From assembly GCF_011752975.1 (NCBI RefSeq), contig NZ_VWWP01000001.1, positions 893,176-957,175 on the forward strand: a stretch of 64,000 nucleotides of DNA, given 5' to 3'. The DNA is from Chryseobacterium sp. Tr-659. Lineage in GTDB: Bacteria; Bacteroidota; Bacteroidia; Flavobacteriales; Weeksellaceae. Under the pieces are notes generated by a model. That model did not search any database and was not told the DNA's origin. It worked only from the letters and a program-made list of their open reading frames with translations. This document shows positions 16,262 to 24,844 of the stretch, piece by piece. Position 1 is the first letter of the stretch; the number at the start of each line of letters is the position of its first letter. The position numbers were made by a program, and so were the translations under genes.

Positions 16262-17848
16262 TTATCCCACCGTTGGTGTATCCTCTTCCTTCAATATTTT
16301 TTTCTCTTTCATAGAGAGCATCATTCTTTCATATTTGTATTTTTCCCAGTTAAACAGATTCAGGAAATCCAGAGCAGCCTGAAAACCTCTATTGAAAAGC
16401 TCTTCTTTTTCTTCTCTTTTCATAAAGAAATTCAACCAGCTGCTGGTTCCACAGTTGACGGTTTGTATACTATAGAGTTTATAGAAAGTATGTTTGGTAA
16501 GAAATGTCTTATCATTGAATCCTTTCAACGTATTAATGATATTTCCGGCATAGCTGAAAGGTGTTTTAAGGATTTCCTTACTTGTTTTCCCTTTTTCAGA
16601 CAGCATATCAGAATCATTGGTCAGTTGTACCCCAAAAAGAGGCATTCTTGGGTAAAAAACTTCATCTGCATGAAAAAGATCAATAGGGAAATTGGAAATA
16701 CTTCCGCCATCAATAAAAACCCCGGCAGGATTAATATCGTCGGGTTTAGTATTCATCCAGTATCGCCAGGCATATTTTACGGAGTCATCATTCTTGTTGA
16801 TCTCTTTTCGAAAGGGTTCAAAAAAGAAAGGAACTGCCATAGAAGCTCTTACGAACTCCGCCGGGCTGATGTGTTTCAGTTCTTCTTCAGACCAATAGAG
16901 ATTGGCCATGGTAGGAAGTTCCACCTTAATTTTTGCATTGATATCTGTAGTAATCACCACATATTCCGATCGGAGAAGATAAAACGGATTGTTTTTATAA
17001 TAATCATTATTGGCGGCACTTTCGTAGAAAATCTTATATCTTGTTTCGTCAATATGTTCGCTGTTTTTCGCTTTGATCTTTTCGATACTTTGCAGGGCCG
17101 TTATATAATACTGCTGATCGTTTCCATAGCGGTAGTTGAGGTTGAGATCCTTTTCCTTTTGAATAAATTTTTCATTCAGTTGGGCTACTGTTTGTATTCC
17201 AAAATCTTCCAGAGCACGTTGCATGGTATTCTGGAAAGTATTTCCCGGATTTAGTCCGCTGTTCTCTTTTCTAAAGTTATTGTAGAGCTTTTTGATACAG
17301 AAAAAAAGGATAACAGCCGGAATCAAAGGAATTAAGAACATCAGTTTGGCATCTGTTATCGTTTCTGAAGGAGCAGCAAAAGGAATACTGACCAGAATAA
17401 TAAACAAAATACCGGCAATAATAGCATTGATCTTAAAGAAATCCTTATTGTTCAGCATAGAATGCAAGGTGGTTTTTACATACGTTTTTCCATCCATAAA
17501 ATCAGAAAAATCCCAGCTAAAGAGAATATTTTTGATAAGTTCACTTTTGGATTCTTCCTTCGTTCTGCAGGCTGCAATAAGCATGGTATTGATAGCACCG
17601 GCACTCGTTCCGGCAACTTTCAGAAAACGAACCCCGAATATTTCCAGTCCGTAAAGATATCCTACTAGTGCACTTCCCCAAACGCCGCCGCCTTCCTGTA
17701 CAAATTCCACATACTGATTCCCATACTGATCCAGAAGATCAGAAAATTCTTTGGTTGAAATGTTCTCATGCAAAGCAATCAGTTTTTCCTTAGATGCCTG
17801 TGAAAGAGAAGGATCTTCCAGAATCTTATGTAGGTTTTCAGTTTTCAT
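16262..17848 (-). CDS. Patatin-like phospholipase with membrane segments
   Basis: The 528-residue protein carries the patatin catalytic set: EGGGVWGSALVGYLYG (oxyanion hole, 52-67), VAGTSAGAINTML with nucleophile Ser82, and GVFIDGGSISNFP with the Asp of the Ser-Asp dyad in the DGG motif. Two hydrophobic helices in an insertion (about 141-190; AIIAGILFIILVSIPFAAP and MFLIPLIPAVILFFCI) would anchor it to the membrane. Such enzymes hydrolyse membrane lipids. It lacks a signal peptide and an outer-membrane barrel, unlike the secreted PlpD type. It may share a transcript with the FAD oxidase downstream. Confidence 0.82.
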   Translation of the reverse strand: MKTENLHKILEDPSLSQASKEKLIALHENISTKEFSDLLDQYGNQYVEFVQEGGGVWGSALVGYLYGLEIFGVRFLKVAGTSAGAINTMLIAACRTKEESKSELIKNILFSWDFSDFMDGKTYVKTTLHSMLNNKDFFKINAIIAGILFIILVSIPFAAPSETITDAKLMFLIPLIPAVILFFCIKKLYNNFRKENSGLNPGNTFQNTMQRALEDFGIQTVAQLNEKFIQKEKDLNLNYRYGNDQQYYITALQSIEKIKAKNSEHIDETRYKIFYESAANNDYYKNNPFYLLRSEYVVITTDINAKIKVELPTMANLYWSEEELKHISPAEFVRASMAVPFFFEPFRKEINKNDDSVKYAWRYWMNTKPDDINPAGVFIDGGSISNFPIDLFHADEVFYPRMPLFGVQLTNDSDMLSEKGKTSKEILKTPFSYAGNIINTLKGFNDKTFLTKHTFYKLYSIQTVNCGTSSWLNFFMKREEKEELFNRGFQAALDFLNLFNWEKYKYERMMLSMKEKKILKEEDTPTVG

Positions 17849-17907
17849 AGTATAGGTTTAAGTGTCATTACGAGCAGAAGCTGAAGTAATCTTAATCATT
17901 TAAAAAG

Positions 17908-18807
17908 CTACCATTGTCTTCGTCTCACATAAATAAACGTACTGATTACCACGGTTGCCATCACTCCCAAAGTAATAAAATATCCATGTTTATGGTGAAG
18001 TTCGGGCATATTTTCAAAATTCATCCCATACACTCCGGCAATAAATGTGATCGGTAAAAAATAAACCGAATAAATTGCCAGTACCTTCATGACCTGATTG
18101 GCCTTTTGATCCGAAAGTGCCAGGAACATGGAAATAAGGTTGGTAATCTGGATATTCAAATGATCAAAATCCGCAACTACATCTTTGTGCTTGTCTTTTA
18201 AATCCACAATTTCAGAGTCCTGAAGATCCAGTAATTTAAATTTGTCGATAGCATCTGTGGAAATGACCAACACCCTTGAATTAAGTCCAGATTTTCGTTT
18301 CAATTTATACAATCTCCGGATCTGGCTGGTGTGGTTGGTATTTTTAAGGAAAATCTCATTTTCAATATTGTCCATAGTTTCCAGTAAGCTGATGGATTCA
18401 TCATCAAAACTTTTCATGATTAAAATGGCTATCATTAAAGCTATTTTTTGAGGGCTTACATCTTCCTGTGCTGCAGAGAGCTTTTTCTTTGTCTCAGAGA
18501 TACTTCTGGTTTTCATCCTGTGGATGGTGATAATGGTCTTGCCCAGCAGGAAAATACCAATCTTGGTACTGATATCACTGATGGTATTAAGATTTTTCCT
18601 TTCAAGCTCTGTGCTTTCGCGAAGAAGGTAGAATTTTACACTTCCGTCTTCTTCATATTTCGGGAGGTGATTAGGATCTATGGTATCTTCCAGAAGGAGA
18701 TTGTTGATTTCATATCTTTCATGAAGAAATTTAAGGTCTTCTGCAGTAGGAGCCTCCACATCTACCCATTCGCAGTGGGTGCTTCTGTATATCGTATCAA
18801 TTGGCAT
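17908..18807 (-). CDS. corA: CorA-type magnesium/divalent cation channel
   Basis: The 299-residue protein has the CorA layout: an acidic cytoplasmic alpha/beta part, a long helix (about 150-240) with DLKDKHKDVVADFDHLNIQI, and two C-terminal membrane helices. The first (VLAIYSVYFLPITFIAGVYG) ends in the GMN signature (YGMNFENMP) and the second (FITLGVMATVVISTFIY) ends in a basic tail. CorA pentamers carry Mg2+ and also Ni2+ or Co2+. Nickel entry by this route could matter for the urease island, but no sequence link shows it. Divergent from fabH. Confidence 0.88.
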   Translation of the reverse strand: MPIDTIYRSTHCEWVDVEAPTAEDLKFLHERYEINNLLLEDTIDPNHLPKYEEDGSVKFYLLRESTELERKNLNTISDISTKIGIFLLGKTIITIHRMKTRSISETKKKLSAAQEDVSPQKIALMIAILIMKSFDDESISLLETMDNIENEIFLKNTNHTSQIRRLYKLKRKSGLNSRVLVISTDAIDKFKLLDLQDSEIVDLKDKHKDVVADFDHLNIQITNLISMFLALSDQKANQVMKVLAIYSVYFLPITFIAGVYGMNFENMPELHHKHGYFITLGVMATVVISTFIYVRRRQW

Positions 18808-18854
18808 AAAGTAAAAATACTAATATTTTGAAATACTATGTTTTAAATAAGTTT

Positions 18855-18862
18855 TATCTTTG
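18855..18862 (+). promoter_or_regulatory. TATCTTTG -7 box of fabH
   Basis: TATCTTTG matches TAnnTTTG; a TTTG at 18827-18830 lies 24 bp upstream, slightly longer than the usual spacing. The box contains the TTG at 18860 that could be mistaken for a start codon and so supports the ATG at 18881. Confidence 0.6.
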
Positions 18863-18880
18863 CCAAAATTAAAAAACTAT

Positions 18881-19903
18881 ATGATTAAAAGTACAATAAA
18901 AGGTGTTGGATTTTATGTTCCAGATAACGTTGTTACCAATGATGATTTAGCCCAATTAATGACTACCAATGATGAATGGATTACGGAAAGAACGGGCATC
19001 AGGGAACGAAGACACAGAAAAAACAGGTACGACTCTCAGGAAACCAGCGCTTTTTTAGGCTTTAAAGCAGCAGAAAAAGCGATTCATAACGCTGGTCTTA
19101 CATCAAAAGATATCGATTATATAATTTTTGCAACGCTTTCACCGGATTATTATTTTCCGGGATGTGGAGTATTGCTTCAGGATATGCTTGGTTGTGATAC
19201 TATTGGTGCATTAGATGTTAGAAATCAGTGTTCAGGTTTCGTATATTCCATGAGTGTTGCCAATGCATTTATCAAGTCAGGAACTTATAAAAATATCCTG
19301 GTTGTAGGAGCTGAGGTTCATTCATTCGGATTGGATTTTTCTGATGAAGGAAGGGGAGTTTCTGTTATTTTCGGAGATGGGGCAGGAGCAATTGTTCTTT
19401 CCGCAACAGAAGATGAAAACGCCGGGGATGTTTTAGCCTTTAATATGCATTCTGAAGGGAAATATGCAGACGACCTGTGTACTCAGTTCCCGGGTTCTAA
19501 ATTCGGATGGAGCGACAGAATGAGAAAAGATCCTGAAAATGTAACCAACAAAGAAGTATACCCGATTATGAATGGAAACTTCGTGTTTAAACATGCTGTT
19601 ACAAGATTTCCTGAAACAATGATGGAAGCGTTGAACAAAGCCGGTAAAACTGTTGAAGATCTTGATATGTTCATTCCGCATCAGGCGAATCTTAGAATTG
19701 CACAGTTCGTTCAGGAAAAATTCGGATTACCGAACGAAAAAGTGTTCAATAATATCCAGAAATACGGAAATACAACCGCAGCTTCTATTCCGATTGCTTT
19801 AAGCGAAGCTATTGAACAAGGAAAAATAAAGAGAGGAGATTTAGTGCTTCTTTCAGCTTTCGGAAGCGGATTTACATGGGGAAGTGTTCTTTTTGAATAT
19901 TAA
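18881..19903 (+). CDS. fabH: Beta-ketoacyl-ACP synthase III
   Basis: The 340-residue protein starts fatty-acid synthesis by condensing an acyl-CoA with malonyl-ACP. From the ATG at 18881 the catalytic triad is visible: Cys117 in RNQCSGF, His267 in IPHQANLRI and Asn297 in YGNTTAAS. The start TTG at 18860 is rejected because it lies in the promoter box. In branched-chain-rich Flavobacteria this enzyme often prefers branched primers, but specificity is not visible here. It stands alone; the normal neighbours plsX and rpmF are absent. A near-duplicate of its last bases lies downstream at 20053-20072. Confidence 0.88.
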   Translation: MIKSTIKGVGFYVPDNVVTNDDLAQLMTTNDEWITERTGIRERRHRKNRYDSQETSAFLGFKAAEKAIHNAGLTSKDIDYIIFATLSPDYYFPGCGVLLQDMLGCDTIGALDVRNQCSGFVYSMSVANAFIKSGTYKNILVVGAEVHSFGLDFSDEGRGVSVIFGDGAGAIVLSATEDENAGDVLAFNMHSEGKYADDLCTQFPGSKFGWSDRMRKDPENVTNKEVYPIMNGNFVFKHAVTRFPETMMEALNKAGKTVEDLDMFIPHQANLRIAQFVQEKFGLPNEKVFNNIQKYGNTTAASIPIALSEAIEQGKIKRGDLVLLSAFGSGFTWGSVLFEY

Positions 19904-20072
19904 TATACAAAAGTGAGAAAGCGTAAATGGTGAAAATCCATTACGATTATCTCATAAAGTGTGGGCTCCAAATTTTAAAAAATATCACAAGTAAAAAGTT
20001 GAAGAACTCTATTTTTTAGAAACCGAAATCAAAGATTTGAAAGGATATTTATGAATATTTAATATACAAAAG
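19895..20072. repeat. Direct repeats flanking a ~140-bp segment after fabH
   Basis: GAATATTAATATACAAAAG (19895-19913, overlapping the fabH stop) recurs as GAATATTTAATATACAAAAG at 20053-20072, directly before the terminator. The 330-bp gap 19904-20233 otherwise holds only this segment, the terminator and a promoter. The segment between looks like an insertion or duplication that separated fabH from its terminator. Confidence 0.55.
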
Positions 20073-20102
20073 CTGCAGATAATTTTCTGCAGCTTTTTTT
20101 TA
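20070..20102 (+). terminator. Intrinsic terminator downstream of fabH
   Basis: AAGCTGCAG (20070-20078) pairs with CTGCAGCTT (20087-20095), followed by a run of T. Confidence 0.85.
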
Positions 20103-20169
20103 ATTGTTAATGTTATTATCTGATTGATAATTGTTTATTTTTATTTATTTTTCACTTTTATAGGATTTA

Positions 20170-20203
20170 TTTGCTGTTTTGGTTTAATAACTATGTATAT
20201 TTG
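20170..20203 (+). promoter_or_regulatory. Promoter of the secreted protein gene
   Basis: TTTG (20170-20173), a 22-bp spacer and TATATTTG (20196-20203) match the TTG-N17-23-TAnnTTTG consensus, 30 bases before the ATG at 20234. Confidence 0.65.
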
Positions 20204-20233
20204 TTATGAAAATAAAATAAAATTTATTACCAG

Positions 20234-20929
20234 ATGAAAAACACATTTTCTACCTTATTTGCATTAGGATCAATACTCCTAAATGCTCAGGTTGGTATAA
20301 ATACGCCAACACCTCAAAGAACGTTTCATATCAATGGCTCATTACAGGTTGTTAATGAATTAAACGTAGGCGGAAATGCCAATACAGCAGGATTAGCTGG
20401 CACTTCCGGGCAAATTTTAACATCAGGAGGAGCTGGGGCTGCTCCTTCATGGCAGACTTTGAATACGATATCCGGAACGATCAATAATGCCTATTATGTG
20501 CAGGGGACAACGGCTTCAACAGCTACTCAGGGGCAGACCATTGATGTTCCCGGGGTTACTATTACTTTAACGGTGCCTGCAGGAAGAACCCAAACTTTCC
20601 TATTTACTATTTTAGGATATGGAACATTAACAGACGGAAATTCCAGTCAGGGTGTTTTTGCCCTTTTACAAGATGGCGTGAAAATTTCATCAGCCTTTAC
20701 TTCTAAAGCAGGAAACTTTCCGGGAGGAGCTACTTTACAAAGTATGCCTGTTCCTGTTACATTTTTGAAATCAGTAATTCTTACGGCAGGAACTTATACT
20801 TTTAAAGTTCAATACAGTGCCTGGAGTGGAAGTGCAACGGTAAATTTTATTCCGTCGGCCTATGCGGGATACAATGGGGATATGGAAGCCATGCTTACCA
20901 AGATGCAGGTTTTAGTATATAATAATTAG
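20234..20929 (+). CDS. Secreted fibre-like protein of unknown function
   Basis: The 231-residue protein has a signal peptide (MKNTFSTLFALGSILLNAQ) and then VGINTPTPQRTFHINGSLQV, a start common in flavobacterial exported proteins that carry tail-fibre-like head repeats. A Gly/Asn/Ala-rich stretch (NVGGNANTAGLAGTSGQILT) precedes a beta-sandwich-like part (about 90-231), ending AMLTKMQVLVYNN. No enzyme motif and no type IX secretion tail is visible. It probably sits at the cell surface or outside. It has its own promoter and terminator. Confidence 0.65.
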   Translation: MKNTFSTLFALGSILLNAQVGINTPTPQRTFHINGSLQVVNELNVGGNANTAGLAGTSGQILTSGGAGAAPSWQTLNTISGTINNAYYVQGTTASTATQGQTIDVPGVTITLTVPAGRTQTFLFTILGYGTLTDGNSSQGVFALLQDGVKISSAFTSKAGNFPGGATLQSMPVPVTFLKSVILTAGTYTFKVQYSAWSGSATVNFIPSAYAGYNGDMEAMLTKMQVLVYNN

Positions 20930-20948
20930 AATATAAACAAAAGAACAA

Positions 20949-20979
20949 AAAATCCGTAGAATGTTCTACGGATTTTTTT
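20949..20979. terminator. Bidirectional terminator between convergent genes
   Basis: AAATCCGTAGAA (20950-20961) and TTCTACGGATTT (20964-20975) form a long stem with A-tract before and T-tract after, serving both the secreted protein gene and the thioredoxin-like gene. Confidence 0.85.
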
Positions 20980-20997
20980 GTTTTATGCTCTACAAGT

Positions 20998-22158
20998 TTA
21001 AAGGCTTTTCAGTAATTTTTCAGTGTCAGACGAATCCTGTCCTGAACTTTTTGCAAGCTCAATAGACTTTTCAGCCCACATTTTTGCATTTTTTTTATCT
21101 CCAATCTTATTGTAAAGATTCGCTAAAGTATCTGTATTGGCAAAGTTCTGATCTTTTTTTACAGATTCCTGTGCCCATGCAATCGCTTTTTCCAAAGAAG
21201 CTTTATTGCTTACATTTTCATAGAAATTCCAGGCCAGTGAATTCAGTTCCTCAGAGCTTGCTGTAGAGTAGTCCTTGTAAAGATCGAGGATTAGTTTTTC
21301 ATACTCAGGGATATTCTTGTTTTTCAAAGCTCTGTTGGCTTTCATTCTTTTTAAGACCTTCTCTGCTTCCTCTTTCGTAAGGAATTTTTGGGTCTCAGCC
21401 ATGAAATAGCTGTCGTTCCACGTTTTTGTATCAGCGTTGTAAGCTTTTTTAGCTACCGTATTAAGCTTTATATTTTTATCAAACTTTATATATTTATCTT
21501 CAGGGAAAAATTTGATAATATCCGCTTTCTTATCCTGAAATATTTTGTACAAAGGGCTGTCTGTACTTTGAGTTCCGGAAAGAAGCATCTGAACATCTTC
21601 CTGATCAAGACTTGTTTTTTGTTCAAAATAACGGTTCAGAACTTTCCCTGCAAATTCAGCGTCGTTATACATAGTAAGCCCGGCAAGATTCTTTAAGAAT
21701 TCAGGATTTTTCTCTCCTTTTTCAAACTGCTGTTTCAAAGAAGTAAGTCTTTTATTGGGATCTTCAGCATCTTTAGCAAACTGAATGAAGTCGTTTTCTT
21801 CAACATATCCTAAAGTTCTGTGTACAGCTTCCCCGCTTCCGTCAATAAATAAATAAGTAGGAAATGCTTTAACATTATATTTTTTTGCCAGTTCAATTCC
21901 TTCTCCTTTTTCCATATCAATTTTGGCATTAATGAAGTGCGAGTTATAATAATCTCCTACAGTCTGAAGCGGGAAAATATTTTTAACCATCAGTTTACAA
22001 GGCCCACACCAGGATGCATATGCATCTACAAAAATAAGTTTGTTTTCTTTTTTTGCTTTGGCAAGGATAGAGGCAAAATTGCCGTCTTCAAATTTAATCC
22101 CTTGCGCCCATGCCAGTGCGCCTATAAATAGAGAAGAAAGTATTGCTATTTTTTTCAT
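20998..22158 (-). CDS. Exported thioredoxin-like protein with helical repeat tail
   Basis: The 386-residue protein has a signal peptide (MKKIAILSSLFIGALAWAQ), then a thioredoxin fold (about 20-135) with active site WCGPC at 50-54, KIDMEKGEGIELAKKYNVKA and the cis-Pro in FPTYLFID. The remaining 250 residues are helical with TPR-like repeats near the end (SLEKAIAWAQESVKKDQNFA, TLANLYNKIGDKKNAKMWAE). It would act in the periplasm as a thiol reductase or disulfide isomerase, perhaps with the repeats choosing partners. The extended size is typical of Bacteroidota. Confidence 0.85.
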   Translation of the reverse strand: MKKIAILSSLFIGALAWAQGIKFEDGNFASILAKAKKENKLIFVDAYASWCGPCKLMVKNIFPLQTVGDYYNSHFINAKIDMEKGEGIELAKKYNVKAFPTYLFIDGSGEAVHRTLGYVEENDFIQFAKDAEDPNKRLTSLKQQFEKGEKNPEFLKNLAGLTMYNDAEFAGKVLNRYFEQKTSLDQEDVQMLLSGTQSTDSPLYKIFQDKKADIIKFFPEDKYIKFDKNIKLNTVAKKAYNADTKTWNDSYFMAETQKFLTKEEAEKVLKRMKANRALKNKNIPEYEKLILDLYKDYSTASSEELNSLAWNFYENVSNKASLEKAIAWAQESVKKDQNFANTDTLANLYNKIGDKKNAKMWAEKSIELAKSSGQDSSDTEKLLKSL

Positions 22159-22177
22159 AAGAACTTTTTATTCCGTA

Positions 22178-22185
22178 CAAATGTA
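22178..22185 (-). promoter_or_regulatory. TACATTTG -7 box of the thioredoxin-like gene
   Basis: On the reverse strand TACATTTG fits TAnnTTTG, 20 bases before the ATG at 22158. A clear -33 element is not seen. Confidence 0.5.
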
Positions 22186-22378
22186 ATAAATATGCTGACA
22201 TTTGGGCCGTTCATATTGAAAATAATTATTAAGGAATCTTAGGGGTATTACAGATATAGCTTTAGATAAAAGAAAATCGTTTATTGTTTTAGTCTTATTA
22301 TTAAAATTAATGTAAATAGGTATTTTGGTTAAATGATTAAATTTCAACAGAATATTTTAATAAAAAATAAAATATCAC

Positions 22379-22386
22379 TAGTTTTG
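22379..22386 (+). promoter_or_regulatory. TAGTTTTG -7 box of the TPR/AraC regulator gene
   Basis: TAGTTTTG fits TAnnTTTG and lies 72 bases before the chosen ATG at 22458, and 21 bases before a GTG at 22407. No TTG stands at the right distance in the very AT-rich DNA upstream. Confidence 0.4.
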
Positions 22387-22457
22387 TAAAAAACAAAAAG
22401 ACACCCGTGAAAATAATGATGAATTATTATAAAATAAAAGTAATAATTTGTTTTCGT

Positions 22458-24083
22458 ATGTCTAAAGATCTCCTGAAATTTTTGTTTTTGCTGGCAACAG
22501 CAGTCCCCATATTCGGTCAGAAAAAAAATACCTTTGATCAGGTCTGTGAAAAGACCTCAGGCATTACTGCCTATAAAGACCTTCCAAAAGCGATTAAAAC
22601 GGCAGATTCTCTTTATATGACTGCCCAAAAACCTGTTGATAAAGTAAAATGTTTGGTTCTTTCTTCTGAACTTTATCATCACGCAGGAGAACTCAAAAAA
22701 GCAATATGTTTTAGTGAAAATGCACATTCTGTAGTTAACCAGATCAATGATCCGGAATGGATGGCCCAGGTCAGCAGATTACTGGCCAGACAGTACAGAC
22801 AGGTCGGGCTTTTTGAAAGAGCAAAAAAATATATAATAAAAGGCCTCGAGGCTTCAGTACAAATCCCGGATTTTCAAAAAAGCAATGAGGCGGCAGGATT
22901 GCTGAACCAGGAAATGGCATTCTATGAAATGGAACTTGGAAATTATTCTAAAGCCGTACAGTATGTAGAATTTTCTCTGAAATATTTTGAAAAGATCAGC
23001 AGTAAAAATGAAGATAGAACCGAGGCTGCCTCTTATCAGGTATTGGGAGATGTTTATTTTAAATTGAATGATTATTCCGCTTCTGAAAATTATTATAGAA
23101 AAGCGGAAGGGTTACTCAAACAAGGTAGCTGTACGCTGGGCTTAGTGTATAATGGTCTTGGAGGAATCCGTGTGAAGCAGAAGAACTGGAAAGATGCTGA
23201 ATTTTATCTTAAAAAAGCAGAAAGAATAGCTGATACATCAAGAAGCCTTAAACTTAAAAAAGCGGTTTATTCAAATATTAACGATTATTACGAAGGTATG
23301 GGAGATACCTTCAAAGCTTCTTTATATGCTGTAAAATATGTTCGTACCTATGACAGTATTGCCGCACGTAATCAGGGATTTGGAATAAAAGGTCCTGAAA
23401 TTTCAGCAGGTAAGATCAATAAAAAAAACGGGCGAATGAATGTTGCCAAAAATGCTGCCATTGTTATACTGTTTGTTTCACTGGTAGGGTTGCTTATATT
23501 TTTCAAGGCAAAACAGAAAAAACAACGTTCAAGACTGAGAAGTATTATAAGAACGCAGCTGAGCCTGATCAGCAGCCGCGGTTCTTCGTTAAAACATCCA
23601 AATAATTCAGAATTTTCAAATATATCCGTTGAGGAAATTGATGAAAAAGATTCCGAAGCAGACAAAAGAAGAAATGATTCCCTGATGACCTCTGAAACAG
23701 AATCAAAACTGCTTGAACTTCTCGAAGAGTTTGAAAAAGGAAATCTTTATAACAATAAAGGGATGTCTCTTTCCTTTCTGGCAGGTGAACTGAATACCAA
23801 TACAAAGTATCTTTCTTACGTGATCAATCAGCATAAAAGTGCTGACTTCAAAACGTATATCAATCGTCTACGGATCAACTATATTGTAGACAAACTGATC
23901 AATGATGAGAAGTACAGACAGTATAAAATCAGTATTCTTGCTGATGAATGCGGATTCTCTTCACACAGTAAATTTGCAGCTGTCTTTAAAGCGGTCACAG
24001 ACTATTCCCCTTCAGCATATATTAAATATATTGATGCTGAAAATCAGTCAGATAAAAATATCCATTTTCGGGAAAATGATTAA
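22458..24083 (+). CDS. Transmembrane TPR-AraC type regulator
   Basis: From the ATG at 22458 the 541-residue protein has a signal-like helix (MSKDLLKFLFLLATAVPIFG), TPR-like repeats over about 40-290 (KAVQYVEFSLKYFEK, SASENYYRKAEGLLKQ), a membrane helix near 330-350 (IVILFVSLVGLLIFFKA) and a C-terminal AraC-type double helix-turn-helix (LAGELNTNTKYLSYVINQHK and ISILADECGFSSHSKFAAVF). A sensor outside and DNA-binding part inside the cell would make a one-component membrane regulator, a form frequent in Bacteroidota. A GTG at 22407 would add 17 residues and spoil the signal helix. Target and ligand are unknown. Confidence 0.8.
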   Translation: MSKDLLKFLFLLATAVPIFGQKKNTFDQVCEKTSGITAYKDLPKAIKTADSLYMTAQKPVDKVKCLVLSSELYHHAGELKKAICFSENAHSVVNQINDPEWMAQVSRLLARQYRQVGLFERAKKYIIKGLEASVQIPDFQKSNEAAGLLNQEMAFYEMELGNYSKAVQYVEFSLKYFEKISSKNEDRTEAASYQVLGDVYFKLNDYSASENYYRKAEGLLKQGSCTLGLVYNGLGGIRVKQKNWKDAEFYLKKAERIADTSRSLKLKKAVYSNINDYYEGMGDTFKASLYAVKYVRTYDSIAARNQGFGIKGPEISAGKINKKNGRMNVAKNAAIVILFVSLVGLLIFFKAKQKKQRSRLRSIIRTQLSLISSRGSSLKHPNNSEFSNISVEEIDEKDSEADKRRNDSLMTSETESKLLELLEEFEKGNLYNNKGMSLSFLAGELNTNTKYLSYVINQHKSADFKTYINRLRINYIVDKLINDEKYRQYKISILADECGFSSHSKFAAVFKAVTDYSPSAYIKYIDAENQSDKNIHFREND

Positions 24084-24139
24084 GAAAATATTGCTTTTTT
24101 TAATTCTGTCTTGTCATTTTCATGAAAATGGATAACCTA

Positions 24140-24174
24140 TTGTTTTACGAAAACTCTTTGCTATCCTATCTTTG
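24140..24174 (+). promoter_or_regulatory. Promoter of the candidate small RNA
   Basis: TTG (24140-24142) and TATCTTTG (24167-24174) with a 24-bp spacer. No open reading frame of any length follows it. Confidence 0.5.
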
Positions 24175-24180
24175 CGCCAG

Positions 24181-24424
24181 TTTTAAAGAGAAATGACTGC
24201 TGTCAGTAATAGTCTGTCTCATTTATTTTGAAGGAATATTATTTTCTGAAATAAACCCGATTTTAAGCTATAAACCAAGCCATGAAAATTTAGATATGGA
24301 ACACGTGATATTTCATGATAGTGGAATAGCACGGTTCCAATTTTTATCTGTCAAAGAAGTATTCTGATCATAATGAATACAAATTCTATCATATAATCGG
24401 GGTTGATTGCCCGGTTTTTTTTCA
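24181..24424 (+). ncRNA. Candidate structured small RNA, about 240 nt
   Basis: The 391-bp gap 24084-24474 has a promoter-like TATCTTTG box and, 220 bp on, a terminator, but no ORF. The interval can fold: TGAC-TGCT-GTCA near its 5' end, CATGAAA with TTTCATG, and GGAAC-A-CGTG with CACG-GTTCC (one bulged A); the last two compete, which would suit a switch. It ends with AATCGGG/CCCGGTT and eight T. I cannot assign it to a known RNA family; 6S RNA or a flavobacterial family such as Flavo-1 would be the first to test. Start is inferred from the box. Confidence 0.45.
24395..24424 (+). terminator. Terminator of the candidate small RNA
   Basis: AATCGGG (24395-24401) pairs with CCCGGTT (24410-24416, one G.U pair) and runs into eight T. 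It is on the strand opposite to the following lipoprotein gene, so it does not belong to that gene. Confidence 0.7.
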
Positions 24425-24474
24425 GTCAAGTTTTTTTAAGTGCAAATCCACAGAACGTCTGTGGATTTGTGATT

Positions 24475-24684
24475 TTATTTACTTTTTGTAGTGCCTGGTT
24501 TTACTTTTGAAGTATCGGGAGCTGCAGGTGCCTGTTCAGAATTAGCAACCGCCGAGTCTCCCATTTTATTGAGTAAAGAATCTTTATTATGAGCTTCCTT
24601 GAATTCCTCTCTTTTCTCTTTATTCTGAGCACAGCTTCCAAGGAAAAGAAGTCCAAGAACTGCTCCTATCCATAATTTTTTCAT
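24475..24684 (-). CDS. Small lipoprotein, 69 residues
   Basis: MKKLWIGAVLGLLFLGSCAQ is a lipoprotein signal with lipobox LGSC; the mature part is a short charged chain (NKEKREEFKEAHNKDSLLNK) with a Pro/Ala/Thr tail. An in-frame ATG at 24699 is rejected because a TATATTTG box at 24710-24717 would place the transcript start about there. The mature part looks disordered. Function unknown. Confidence 0.65.
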   Translation of the reverse strand: MKKLWIGAVLGLLFLGSCAQNKEKREEFKEAHNKDSLLNKMGDSAVANSEQAPAAPDTSKVKPGTTKSK

Positions 24685-24709
24685 AATATTTTTTGGCATT
24701 TATTAGTAT

Positions 24710-24717
24710 CAAATATA
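24710..24717 (-). promoter_or_regulatory. TATATTTG -7 box of the small lipoprotein gene
   Basis: Reverse-strand TATATTTG, 25 bases before the chosen ATG at 24684; it decides between the two possible starts. Confidence 0.5.
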
Positions 24718-24844
24718 GCAAATTATTAATATTTTTATTTATAACGGATTAGATATTCTAAAAAAAATGTTTATTGATGTAATAAATGAAAATATATTTC
24801 TACTTATTATACCATTACCAAATATTACAGTAAAATATAAAAAT

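Noticed and set aside
16463..17254. 263-codon ORF antisense to the patatin gene
   Set aside because: The reverse strand codes for a clear patatin with GGGxxG, GTSAG and DGG motifs; the plus-strand peptide is a Cys/Ile-rich shadow.
18860..18880. TTG start of fabH giving seven more residues
   Set aside because: The TTG lies in the TATCTTTG promoter box, so it would not be in the message; the ATG at 18881 gives a standard FabH start.
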